This document shows, in pieces, positions 28,144-36,267 of a stretch of DNA of 64,000 nt. Source of the DNA: Stenotrophomonas sp. ISL-67 (GTDB lineage: Bacteria; Pseudomonadota; Gammaproteobacteria; Xanthomonadales; Xanthomonadaceae); the NCBI RefSeq assembly GCF_018612915.1, contig NZ_JAGGRL010000001.1:186001-250000 (forward strand). Direction: 5' to 3'. The position numbers and the translations under genes are program-made. Within the stretch, counting starts at the first letter, position 1. The number at the start of each line of letters is the position of its first letter. The notes under the pieces are model-generated. The model had not been told where the DNA came from and did no database searches. It saw only the letters and a list, made by a program, of their open reading frames with translations.

Positions 28144-29864
28144 TGCATCTGGTTTCCAGGCTGTCGTTGGGTCTTTCACTCGCACTGATTGCAGGGCAGG
28201 CCATGGCCGCGCCGCGCCCGGAGTACGTGGGCACGCTGGAGCCGTTCGCCAGTGATGCGGTGTACTTCGTGGTCACCGACCGCTTCGTCAACGGCGACCC
28301 GTCCAATGACCACCGCGACCAGGGCGGCAAGCACCGCACCTTCGACATTCCGGTGCCGTGCCCGGACAAGGTGGACGGCAACATCGGCTACCTCGGCGGC
28401 GACTTCAAGGGCGTGTTGAACAACGCCGACTACATACGCAACCTCGGTTTCGGCGCGGTGTGGATCACCCCGATCATCGACAATCCGGATGAAGCCTTCA
28501 CCGGCAGCAAGCCGATCAGCTGCACCAGCACCCTGACCGACCGCGGCAAGACCGGCTACCACGGTTACTGGGGCATCAACTTCTACACGCTCGACGAGCA
28601 CCTGCCGAGCAAGGACCTGAACTTTGCCGGGCTCACCCGCGGCCTGCACGATGCGAAGTTGAAGGTGGTGCTGGACATCGTTGGCAACCACGGTTCGCCG
28701 GCCTGGAGCATGCCGGTGAAGCAGCCGCAGTTCGGCCAGATCTTCGACAAGGACGGCACGCTCATCGCCGACCACCAGAACCTGCCGCCACAGCAGCTGG
28801 ACCCGAAACACAACCCGCTGCATGCGTTCTACAACAACATCGGCCCGGTCGATGCGGCCAACGGGTCGATCTTCGACGGCAACCTGGCCGAGCTGGGCGA
28901 TTTCAACCAGGACAACCCGGCGGTGATGGATTACCTGGTGGGCGCCTACCTGCAGTGGACCGCGCAGGGCGTGGATGCACTGCGCATCGACACCATCGGC
29001 TGGCTGCCGCACCCGTGGTGGCATGCGTTCGTCAACCGCATCCGTGCCGAGCACCCGAACATGTTCATGTTCGGCGAAGCATTCGACTACGACGCCGGCA
29101 AGATCGCCGAGCACACCTGGCCGACCAACGCCAACGTGAGCGTGCTGGACTTCCCGCTGCGCGGCGCGATGTCCAGCGTGTTCGGCCAGGAGCAGAAGGG
29201 GTTCGAAGCGCTGGCCGAACCGCTGCACCTGATCGGTGGGCCGTATGCCAACCCGTACGAGCTGATGAGCTTCTACGACAACCACGACATGGCGCGGCTG
29301 GACGCCACCGACGACGGCTTCATCGACGCCCACAACTGGCTGTTCACCGCGCGCGGCATTCCGGTGCTGTACTACGGGTCGGAAACCGGCTTCATGCGCA
29401 GCCGCGCCGAACATGCCGGCAACCGTGCCTACTTCGGGCAACCGCGCGTGGATGCCGCCCCGCAGAGCCCGATCTTCGGACCACTGCAGCGCATTGCCAA
29501 GCTGCGTGAGGCCACCCCGGCGCTGCAGCGCGGGTTGCAGGTCAACGAGCGCCTGCAGGGCGACCAAGCCGTGTTCTTCCGCGTACTCCAGCACGGCGAC
29601 ACCGCGCAGACCGCGCTGGTGGTGCTCAACAAGGGCGACACCGCCAGTACGTTCGAGATCAGCCGCTACCTGCAGCCGGGCATCTGGTGTGATGCGCTGG
29701 ACGGTGGCAGCCAAGCGGTCAAGCGCAGCCTGAAGGCCGAGGTGCCCGCGCACGGGGTGAAGGTCTACCTGCTGGATGCGGCGGTGAACCAGAAGGCCCT
29801 GCAGGCCGAACTGGCCCGGGCAGTGGCCGACCAGCAGGCAAGGACGAAGCGATTGGACCGGTAG
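28143..29864 (+). CDS. GH13 alpha-amylase / cyclodextrin-active enzyme, exported
   Basis: 573 residues. Signal peptide MHLVSRLSLGLSLALIAGQAMA. GH13 regions: LDIVGNHG (I), GVDALRIDTIG with nucleophile Asp (II), MFGEAFDYD with acid/base Glu (III), FYDNHDMAR with the third Asp (IV). The order DAVYFVVTDRFVNGDPSND and DGNIGYLGGDFKGV is that of cyclodextrin glucanotransferase/cyclodextrinase-like enzymes, but CGTase extra C-terminal domains are absent, so hydrolysis is likelier. Two ATGs lie in tandem (28140 and 28143); the second has better spacing from AGGAGG. The coding start overlaps the permease stop. Confidence 0.9.
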   Translation: MHLVSRLSLGLSLALIAGQAMAAPRPEYVGTLEPFASDAVYFVVTDRFVNGDPSNDHRDQGGKHRTFDIPVPCPDKVDGNIGYLGGDFKGVLNNADYIRNLGFGAVWITPIIDNPDEAFTGSKPISCTSTLTDRGKTGYHGYWGINFYTLDEHLPSKDLNFAGLTRGLHDAKLKVVLDIVGNHGSPAWSMPVKQPQFGQIFDKDGTLIADHQNLPPQQLDPKHNPLHAFYNNIGPVDAANGSIFDGNLAELGDFNQDNPAVMDYLVGAYLQWTAQGVDALRIDTIGWLPHPWWHAFVNRIRAEHPNMFMFGEAFDYDAGKIAEHTWPTNANVSVLDFPLRGAMSSVFGQEQKGFEALAEPLHLIGGPYANPYELMSFYDNHDMARLDATDDGFIDAHNWLFTARGIPVLYYGSETGFMRSRAEHAGNRAYFGQPRVDAAPQSPIFGPLQRIAKLREATPALQRGLQVNERLQGDQAVFFRVLQHGDTAQTALVVLNKGDTASTFEISRYLQPGIWCDALDGGSQAVKRSLKAEVPAHGVKVYLLDAAVNQKALQAELARAVADQQARTKRLDR

Positions 29865-29914
29865 CCGGACGGGTAGAATGTGCCGTCTCCCACCGCACCG
29901 CCGTACCCCGCCGC

Positions 29915-30295
29915 ATGACCGATCTGCCCCCACAAACCCCCATTGAAACGCTGCTCCAGTCCACAATGGACGGAACTACCCTGATCGGCGCGTTCATGAA
30001 GGCCTTCGTCGCCTCCGACGTGGTGCTGCTCACCGGCAGCCTGGTCACCCCCGACGGCAGCGGCTTCGATCCGCTGCTGTTCGACAAGCAGGGCACGCTG
30101 CATGTGGCGGTGTTCACCCACATGCAGCGGGTGGGCTTCCACAGCCAGCAGGCGCCGCATACGATCCGCATGCAGATGCTGGAAGTGCTCAAGCGCGTGC
30201 CCGGCGGCTACGGTGTCGTCGTCAATCCCGGCACGTCACTGGGCCTGGAGCTGTCACCCACAGGTATCGGCGAGATCCTGAAGGATTTTGCCTGA
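29915..30295 (+). CDS. SseB-like protein
   Basis: 126 residues, cytoplasmic, no signal. The pattern IETLLQSTMDGTTLIGAFMKAFVASDVVLLTGS and the end GYGVVVNPGTSLGLELSPTGIGEIL match the SseB domain, whose biochemical role is not established (enhancer of serine sensitivity in E. coli). A promoter can be read just upstream (TTGGAC, then -10 TAGAAT at about 29874). It is convergent with the LacI gene and probably unrelated to the sugar genes. Confidence 0.85.
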   Translation: MTDLPPQTPIETLLQSTMDGTTLIGAFMKAFVASDVVLLTGSLVTPDGSGFDPLLFDKQGTLHVAVFTHMQRVGFHSQQAPHTIRMQMLEVLKRVPGGYGVVVNPGTSLGLELSPTGIGEILKDFA

Positions 30296-30397
30296 GCCCA
30301 TGCGCCTCGACCGAGGGTGCGCTACACACCGCGCATTGCCTCCGACGGCGCTGCACGCTGCGCTGACCGACGCAGAGCAGGCGCTTCGGTAACGAAC

Positions 30398-31432
30398 TCA
30401 GCGCCCGGCCAGCGACGATTCCCGCAGCACCTGCTTCACCGGAATGGTCTGGCTCTGTACCGGTTCGCCCTGGATCAGCGCCAGCAGCCGTTCCACCAGC
30501 AGCTGCCCGGCCTGCTTGGTATCCTGCTGCACGGTGGAGAGCGTCGGCGAGACAGACGCCGCCAGCGGAATGTCGTCGAAGCCGGCCAACGCCACGTCCT
30601 GCGGAATGCGCAGGCCGTGTTCGCGCAGGGCACGCATCGCGCCAATGGCGATCAGGTCGCTGGCCGCGAATACCGCATCGATGGTGTCGCCGCTGGCCAG
30701 CAACGCCTGGCAGGCGTCGTAGCCGGACAGTTCGGTGGTGATCGCATCGAACTGCAACGCCGGGTCGACCGGAACGCCGCGTTCGGCCATCGCGGCCACG
30801 TAGCCGCGGTAGCGCTCTTCGAACTCGGGGTAGTGGCTGGAGGCATGGCCGACAAAGGCGATGCGCCGGCAGCCCTGGTCGAGCAGGTGGGTGGTGATGT
30901 CGAAACCGCCCTGGAAGTTGTCGCTGCCGATCGATACCCCGGGCTGGTCGGGCAGGGCGGCCCCCCAGCGCACGAAGTGGGTGCCCTGTTCCACCAGCCG
31001 CTGCAGCCGCTCGCGCGACTCGTGGTAGTCGCCGTAGCCGAGCAGGATGATGCCATCGGCCTTGTTGCTGTCTTTGTAATCGGCCTGCCAGTCGGTGGAC
31101 AGCTGCTGGAACGACACCAGCAGGTCATGGCCGCGCAGCGCGCAGGCGCGGGTGATCGAGCCGAGCATGGCGTGGAAGAACGGGTTGATCAGCGAATCGT
31201 CGTTGGTGGGGTCTTCGAAGAACAGCAGCGCCAGCGTGCCGGCATTGCGCAGGCGCAGGCTGGAGGCGTTCTTGTCCACCTTGTAGTTCAGCTCCCGGGC
31301 GATTTTCAGGATCCGCTCGCGGGTTTCCGGGTTGACCATCGGGCTGCCACGCAGCGCCCGCGACACCGTGGGCTGGGAAACCCCGGCCAGGTGGGCGATA
31401 TCCAGGGAGGTGGCTTTGCCGCGGATGGTCAT
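30398..31432 (-). CDS. LacI-family regulator, probable maltodextrin regulator
   Basis: 344 residues. HTH at the N-terminus (TSLDIAHLAGVSQPTVSRALRG) and hinge region, then a periplasmic-binding-protein-like sensor domain ending LLALIQGEPVQSQTIPVKQVLRESS. It closes the maltodextrin cluster and is the obvious candidate to bind the three TGAATACGTATGCA sites; none lies at its own promoter. ATG 31432 begins MTIRGKAT; an ATG 10 codons upstream (31462) is possible, and neither has a clear ribosome site. Frames extending further upstream through the REP element are not real. Confidence 0.88.
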   Translation of the reverse strand: MTIRGKATSLDIAHLAGVSQPTVSRALRGSPMVNPETRERILKIARELNYKVDKNASSLRLRNAGTLALLFFEDPTNDDSLINPFFHAMLGSITRACALRGHDLLVSFQQLSTDWQADYKDSNKADGIILLGYGDYHESRERLQRLVEQGTHFVRWGAALPDQPGVSIGSDNFQGGFDITTHLLDQGCRRIAFVGHASSHYPEFEERYRGYVAAMAERGVPVDPALQFDAITTELSGYDACQALLASGDTIDAVFAASDLIAIGAMRALREHGLRIPQDVALAGFDDIPLAASVSPTLSTVQQDTKQAGQLLVERLLALIQGEPVQSQTIPVKQVLRESSLAGR

Positions 31433-31492
31433 GAAGGGCAGGGCGGGGACGACAACATGCATGATGCCACGGCGATGCAAAGGCGGGCGCCC

Positions 31493-31570
31493 GTAGAGCC
31501 ACGCCCTGCGTGGCTGGGGCCTTGCACGCAGACCCCGCAGACCACGCAGCCACGCAGGGCGTGGCTCTAC
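31493..31570. repeat. Paired GTAG-headed palindromic repeat, AGCCACGC variant
   Basis: GTAGAGCCACGCCCTGCGTGGCT at the left and its complement AGCCACGCAGGGCGTGGCTC ending CTAC at the right, between the divergent LacI and ssb genes. The rest of the 31433-31789 gap holds the ssb leader, with a TAGAAT -10-like box at 31674-31679; no gene is seen. Confidence 0.88.
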
Positions 31571-31789
31571 CCGGGCCTCGGGTCCCCGCCTGAGGCCACG
31601 TCCCACAAGGATCTGGCGGAATCCTGAACCCCGTTCCCGGCATTTCCGACATGGGCCCGCCCGGCGGGGATGGTAGAATGCGCCGTTCTGCAATCCCACC
31701 CAGATCTCCCGCATGGCAGCCCCCGTATCGGCACCGAACAGAGTGTGATATCTGTCGGGCCTGCCCTCGGACAACGGAAGAGCAACCCT

Positions 31790-32317
31790 ATGGCGCGCGG
31801 CATCAATAAAGTCATCCTGGTCGGCAACCTCGGCAACGACCCGGACGTGAAGTACACCCAAGGCGGCATGGCGATCACCCGCATCAGCCTGGCCACCACC
31901 AGCGTCCGCAAGGACAAGGATGGCAACCAGCAGGAGCGCACCGAATGGCACCGCGTGGTGTTCTTCGGCAAGCTCGGCGAAATTGCCGGCGAATACCTGC
32001 GCAAGGGCAGCTCGGTCTACGTCGAAGGCAGCCTGCGCTACGACAAATACACCGGCCAGGATGGCGTGGAGAAGTACTCCACCGACATCATCGCCGACGA
32101 AATGCAGATGCTGGGCGGTCGTGGTGAAGGCGGCGGCGGTGGCGGCGGCGAGCGCCCGCAGCGCCCGCAGGCCCCGCGCCAGGAATACGGCGGCGGTGGC
32201 GGTGGTCAGCGCGGCGGTGGCGGTGGTGGCTACGGCCAGCAGCAGCGCCCGCAGCAGCAGCCGCAGCAGTCGGCTCCGCCGATGGATGACTTCGCCGATG
32301 ACGATATTCCGTTCTGA
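31790..32317 (+). CDS. ssb: Single-stranded DNA-binding protein
   Basis: 175 residues. OB-fold over residues 1-112 ([29 protein letters not shown]), then a Gly/Gln-rich flexible linker with long Gly runs, and the acidic tip [11 protein letters not shown] that binds replication and repair partners. Normal length for the family. CGGAAGAG before the ATG. Monocistronic, followed by a terminator. Confidence 0.97.
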   Translation: MARGINKVILVGNLGNDPDVKYTQGGMAITRISLATTSVRKDKDGNQQERTEWHRVVFFGKLGEIAGEYLRKGSSVYVEGSLRYDKYTGQDGVEKYSTDIIADEMQMLGGRGEGGGGGGGERPQRPQAPRQEYGGGGGGQRGGGGGGYGQQQRPQQQPQQSAPPMDDFADDDIPF

Positions 32318-32342
32318 CAGGCACCAATAGAAGATGTAAACA

Positions 32343-32377
32343 AGGGCTCTTGGCGCATTCGCCAAGGGCCTTTTTAT
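32343..32377 (+). terminator. Rho-independent terminator of ssb
   Basis: Stem CTTGGCG / CGCCAAG with flanking GGGC/GGCC pairing, then a T5-A-TT run, about 25 bases after the ssb stop. Confidence 0.88.
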
Positions 32378-32443
32378 TGTCAACGTTTTCAGCGGCGTCC
32401 GATTTCTCGTCTTGCCGATCAATCCCGGGGGGACGTCGAACCC

Positions 32444-33775
32444 TCACCGCGAGGCCGCACCAGGGCCACTCCGACTCCAGCCGTTCCCCTGCTTGATGAA
32501 GTTCACCATCATGTCCAGGTACCCGTTTGGCTGCCGTGTCGATACCCGCTCACCCTCCTTGTCCATTTCGAACTCGTACATGCCATGGTCGGCCTGCGGG
32601 AATACGGCCGTGGTGATGGGATGGCCGGCGCGTTTCAGCGCTTCCAGCCGACGCAGCGTCTCGAAGGGGGGCGCGTCGCGATCCTGTCCGCCGAAGATCC
32701 ATAGCTGCGGCACGTCGAGGTTGGACAGCACCGGAATCGGATCGTAGTGCGCCGGCACGCCTTCCAGCAGCGATGGAAAGTCCCGGCGAGCCACCGCCTC
32801 GGGAGTGGAAAGCAGGTGCGAGGTGAAGTTTCCGCGCACGAACCGGAACCACGGCTCTTTCCCGTACTTCGTCTTCAGCGCATCGAGCCGGTCGAACCCT
32901 TCCGTGAAATTACTCTCGATGATGGCAGCCGTCGCTTCGGCCACTTCGCCAGCCTTGCGCTGCACGTCTGCACCGAAGCCGGCGCGCGTCATGTCGAACG
33001 CGATCGCCTCGCGATCTTCCTCGATCGGCGACACGGCCAAGCCGAAGCTGACGATCACGAAGTCAACGGGCTCGATCTTCGCGGCCAAAGGCGCCACCCA
33101 GCCACCCTGGCTGCCGCCTTGGTATCCGATGCGCCCGGCGCGCTTGCCGGCGAGACGACGGGCTTCGTGCATGGCGCGGATCGCGTCGGTCGCGAGAAGG
33201 AGGTAGTTCTGCGTGTAACGGCCCTCCGAGCGTCCGGTGCCTCGTTTGTCGTACGCGAAGACGCCGATGCCTTGGCTTGCCAGTTCGCGCTGCAGTGAAT
33301 AGGTGTCCACCGCCGAAGTTCGTTCGGCACCGTGGATAAGCACGACGATCGGCACAGTTGCTTCCCCCGGCGGCAGCGTCAACCGCCCATTCAACATGAC
33401 GCCGCTCCCCTCGAAGCGCGTGTCCCTCTGCACGAGCGACTGTCGGTGCCCCTCCACGTCGTCGAAGCGGATCTTGCCGCGGTCACACTCCATCACCGCC
33501 AATCGATGACCATCGGGACGGTCGGTCCAGCCCAGCGTGCTGACCCAGAGATCACCCCCCTGCGGCATGAGTGCCCCTGTTCGGCCATCGGGGCGTCGCC
33601 AGCGAAGTGCGCCCGGGGCGCCCGGGCCGATGTCGAGCATGCTCCCATCGGCCATGCGGTAGCTGCCTGTGTGGCAGGCGGGCACGTGTGAGCGCGGTAC
33701 GTCGGGGCTGCCCGGGGTCGCCACCGCATGAAACGCGGACAGGGCAAGAATCGTGGCAAGCAAACGACTGCGCAT
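32444..33775 (-). CDS. Exported alpha/beta hydrolase
   Basis: 443 residues. Signal peptide MRSRLLATILALSAFHAVA from the ATG at 33775. The N-terminal ~140 residues form a beta-rich accessory part; the hydrolase fold then shows VPIVVLIHGAERTSA, the nucleophile elbow GYQGGSQGGW (Ser), Asp in FGGQDRDAPP and His in PQADHGMYEF. Probably a periplasmic esterase or acylaminopeptidase-like enzyme; substrate unknown. It is divergent from a MarR gene with a palindrome between them, so probably under MarR control. Base composition is slightly lower in G+C than the neighbours. Confidence 0.85.
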   Translation of the reverse strand: MRSRLLATILALSAFHAVATPGSPDVPRSHVPACHTGSYRMADGSMLDIGPGAPGALRWRRPDGRTGALMPQGGDLWVSTLGWTDRPDGHRLAVMECDRGKIRFDDVEGHRQSLVQRDTRFEGSGVMLNGRLTLPPGEATVPIVVLIHGAERTSAVDTYSLQRELASQGIGVFAYDKRGTGRSEGRYTQNYLLLATDAIRAMHEARRLAGKRAGRIGYQGGSQGGWVAPLAAKIEPVDFVIVSFGLAVSPIEEDREAIAFDMTRAGFGADVQRKAGEVAEATAAIIESNFTEGFDRLDALKTKYGKEPWFRFVRGNFTSHLLSTPEAVARRDFPSLLEGVPAHYDPIPVLSNLDVPQLWIFGGQDRDAPPFETLRRLEALKRAGHPITTAVFPQADHGMYEFEMDKEGERVSTRQPNGYLDMMVNFIKQGNGWSRSGPGAASR

Positions 33776-33796
33776 GACCGCTCCAATTAGGTTACC

Positions 33797-33808
33797 ATTT
33801 ACGTAAAT
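33797..33808. promoter_or_regulatory. Candidate MarR operator
   Basis: Perfect 12-base palindrome ATTTACGTAAAT in the 80-base gap between the divergent hydrolase and MarR genes, flanked by GTTAC (33791) and GTAAC (33815). Position and symmetry suit a MarR dimer controlling both promoters; no binding evidence. Confidence 0.5.
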
Positions 33809-33855
33809 CCTGACGTAACAAGTCGGGTGCGTCAACGCTCAAGGGGACACATGAG

Positions 33856-34347
33856 ATGAGCGACTTCATCCAGCAACAAGGCCCGGCCTTCCTTGCGCAT
33901 CTATTGCGGCGACTTGCCGACGAACTGGTACAAGGTGCGGCTGACTGGTATCCATCGGTGGGTGTCACCGCTCCGCCACGCACGATATCGACGCTGTTGG
34001 CGCTCGATGAACACGGTTCGCTTGGGGTGACGGAACTGGCAGGACTGTTGCGGCAATCCCACCCACTTGTGATCGCCTGGATCAAGGAGCTGACGCGATT
34101 GTCGCTGGTGAAATCGAAGGACGACCCGGCAGACCGGCGACGAACCCTGGTGAGCCTGACGACGAAGGGACGAAGTGAGCTTGTGCGCGTGCGCAAGGCC
34201 CTGGTGACCATGGAGCGGGCCTCCACCGAACTGCTGGAGTTGGCCGGCACCGATTCCCTCCAGGTGCTGTGGGCGCTGGAACGCAATTGCCGGGCACTTC
34301 CTTTCCTGCAACGACTGCAGCAGCAGGCTTTGCACGACGAGGAGTAG
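33856..34347 (+). CDS. MarR-family transcriptional regulator
   Basis: 163 residues. Winged-helix core: LALDEHGSLGVTELAGLLRQSHPLVIAWIKELTRLSLVKSKDDPADRRRTLVSLTTKG, the classical MarR recognition helix and DPADRR wing, with dimerisation helices at both ends. Expected to repress the divergent hydrolase gene and itself in response to a small ligand. Confidence 0.9.
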   Translation: MSDFIQQQGPAFLAHLLRRLADELVQGAADWYPSVGVTAPPRTISTLLALDEHGSLGVTELAGLLRQSHPLVIAWIKELTRLSLVKSKDDPADRRRTLVSLTTKGRSELVRVRKALVTMERASTELLELAGTDSLQVLWALERNCRALPFLQRLQQQALHDEE

Positions 34348-34387
34348 ATGCGCTGCGGTGTTTACAGGCCGAAAGGGCTTGGCGCAT

Positions 34388-34413
34388 AGTGACTAGTGCC
34401 ATGAATGGTCATT
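34388..34413 (+). promoter_or_regulatory. TetR operator candidate, copy 1 (tetR promoter)
   Basis: AGTGAC-N14-GTCATT, 37 bases before the TetR start. The same layout with perfect arms occurs after the tetR gene at 35077. Confidence 0.6.
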
Positions 34414-34450
34414 ATTTGCTACCGCCGCCACATGACGATACAGTTGCCAC

Positions 34451-35065
34451 ATGAGCAATGCCGACATTCATGCGCCCGCACGCGGGCCAGGGGACCACAG
34501 CGTCCGCGACCAGATCGTGGCTGCGGCCACCGAGCACTTCAGCTACTACGGTTACGAGAAAACCACCGTTTCTGATCTGGCCCGCGCGATCGGCTTCTCC
34601 AAGGCCTACATCTACAAGTTCTTCGCCTCCAAGCAGGCGATCGGCGAGGCGATCTGCCACACCTGCCTGCTCGGCATCGAGCGGCAGATCGAGGCGGCCA
34701 TCAGCAGTACGGATGGCGCACCGGAACAGCTGCGGCGCATGTTCCGGGCAGCGGTGGAGGCCAGCGTCGAACTGTTCAACCAAGATCGCAAGCTCTATGA
34801 GATCGCGGTCGCGGCCGCCTCCGAAGGTTGGCCCACCGCCACGGGCTACGAGGCCCGGGTGCGCGCGCACCTGCAGGCGATCCTGGAGCGGGGGCGCGCA
34901 GCCGGCGACTTCGAGCGCAGGACGCCGCTGGACGAGGCCGCACAGGCCGTCTATCTGGTGATGCGCCCCTACCTGAACCCGCTGCTGCTGCGGGAGAGCC
35001 TGCGCTACAGCGACCAAGCCCCCGGGCAGCTGTCCAGCCTGATCCTCAGAAGCCTGTCCCCCTGA
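34451..35065 (+). CDS. TetR-family regulator of the RND efflux operon
   Basis: 204 residues. HTH: VRDQIVAAATEHFSYYGYEKTTVSDLARAIGFSKAYIYKFFASKQAIGEAI; the C-terminal ligand domain is of the AefR-like type (YEIAVAAASEGWPTATGYEARVRAHLQAILERG). Located directly before the adaptor and pump genes, with matching AGTGAC-N14-GTCAYT sites before itself and before the adaptor, so it most likely represses both. Confidence 0.9.
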   Translation: MSNADIHAPARGPGDHSVRDQIVAAATEHFSYYGYEKTTVSDLARAIGFSKAYIYKFFASKQAIGEAICHTCLLGIERQIEAAISSTDGAPEQLRRMFRAAVEASVELFNQDRKLYEIAVAAASEGWPTATGYEARVRAHLQAILERGRAAGDFERRTPLDEAAQAVYLVMRPYLNPLLLRESLRYSDQAPGQLSSLILRSLSP

Positions 35066-35076
35066 TCGGAGTGCGA

Positions 35077-35102
35077 AGTGACTGTTGACAGTTATGGTCA
35101 CT
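35077..35102 (+). promoter_or_regulatory. TetR operator candidate, copy 2 (efflux operon promoter)
   Basis: AGTGAC-N14-GTCACT, with a consensus -35 TTGACA (35085-35090) inside it, so binding would block the efflux promoter. Same spacing as the site at 34388. Confidence 0.65.
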
Positions 35103-35148
35103 AGATACAACAATGCCGGCCTGACCAGTCCCTTTGTGGGTGCGCCTC

Positions 35149-36267
35149 ATGCTGCGGCATCGTTCTCCAGGTTTTTTCTCCCTTTCCGTTCTTTCCCTGG
35201 CCCTGACCGGTTGCGGCGGCAGCGCGCCGCCTGATCCGCGGACCGCGCCACCGCCGGTCCGGGTGGCGCTGGTCGACGAAGGCGCCGGCCAGACCCGGAC
35301 TTTCACCGGCACCGTGCAGGCGCGGATCCAGAGCGACCTGGGCTTCCGGGTGTCCGGCAAGGTGCTGGAACGGTTGGTGGATGCGGGCCAGCAGGTGAAG
35401 CGCGGGCAGCCGCTGTTGCGGATGGACCCGGCCGATCTGGATCTGGCAGCGAGCGCGCAGCGGCAGGCGGTTGCGGCCGCCGAAGCGCGCGCGACCCAGG
35501 CGGCGCAGGAAGAGGTGCGCTACCGCAGGCTGGCGGCCAGCCAGGTGGTGTCGCGCTCTGCGTATGACCAGATCAAGGCGGCGGCCGATACCGCCCAGGC
35601 CGAGCTGCGCGCGGCCCGGGCGCAGGCTGCGGTGGCAGGCAACGCGAGCAGCTATGCCGTGTTGCTGGCCGATGCCGATGGTGTGGTGTCACAGACGCTG
35701 GCTGAGCCGGGGCAGGTGGTGGCCGCCGGTCAGGTCGTGGTGCAGCTGGCCCGATCCGGCCCGCGCGAGGCCGTAGTACAGCTGCCGGAAACCCTGCGCC
35801 CGGCGCTGGGTTCCACCGCCACGGCCAGCATCTTCGGTCGCGTTGGCGAACCGATCACTGCACACCTGCGGGTGCTGTCCAGCGCGGCCGATCCGGTTTC
35901 GCGTACGTTCGAGGCGCGCTACGTCCTGGATACGGCCGACGAGCCGGCGCCGCTGGGCGCCACCGTTGCGCTGGAACTTCCAACGCAGGGCAAGGCGGCA
36001 GCTGAAGGCGGCGTACGCGTGCCGCTGGCAGGAATCAACGACAGTGGCAAGGGCGCCGGTGTGTGGCTCATCCACGGGCAGCCGGCCATGGCGACCTGGC
36101 GGCCGGTGAAGGTGCTGCGCCTGGCGGATGACAGCGCGTATGTCATCGGCAACCTGAAGCACGGAGACCGCGTTGCCGCACTGGGCGCGCACCTGCTGCG
36201 CGAGGGCCAACGCGTGCGCATTCTCGACACCCGGGGCGCTGCCTCTGCCGGAGCACCATCGCCGTGA
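35149..36267 (+). CDS. RND efflux periplasmic adaptor (membrane fusion lipoprotein)
   Basis: 372 residues from ATG 35149; in-frame TTG/GTG codons a few residues earlier are possible. N-terminal lipoprotein signal with lipobox LALTGC, so anchored in the inner membrane. Adaptor features: VQARIQSDLGFRVSGKVLERLVDAGQQVKRGQPLLRMDPADLDL (barrel-sandwich half), an Ala/Arg-rich alpha-hairpin (about residues 110-170), then ADADGVVSQTLAEPGQVVAAGQVVV. Joins the pump to an outer-membrane channel. The stop overlaps the pump start (GTGA). Confidence 0.92.
   Translation: MLRHRSPGFFSLSVLSLALTGCGGSAPPDPRTAPPPVRVALVDEGAGQTRTFTGTVQARIQSDLGFRVSGKVLERLVDAGQQVKRGQPLLRMDPADLDLAASAQRQAVAAAEARATQAAQEEVRYRRLAASQVVSRSAYDQIKAAADTAQAELRAARAQAAVAGNASSYAVLLADADGVVSQTLAEPGQVVAAGQVVVQLARSGPREAVVQLPETLRPALGSTATASIFGRVGEPITAHLRVLSSAADPVSRTFEARYVLDTADEPAPLGATVALELPTQGKAAAEGGVRVPLAGINDSGKGAGVWLIHGQPAMATWRPVKVLRLADDSAYVIGNLKHGDRVAALGAHLLREGQRVRILDTRGAASAGAPSP

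Noticed and set aside
30398..32422. 674-codon minus frame joining the LacI gene to sequence under ssb
   Set aside because: The added part runs through a REP element and antisense to ssb; the LacI protein starts at 31432 or 31462.
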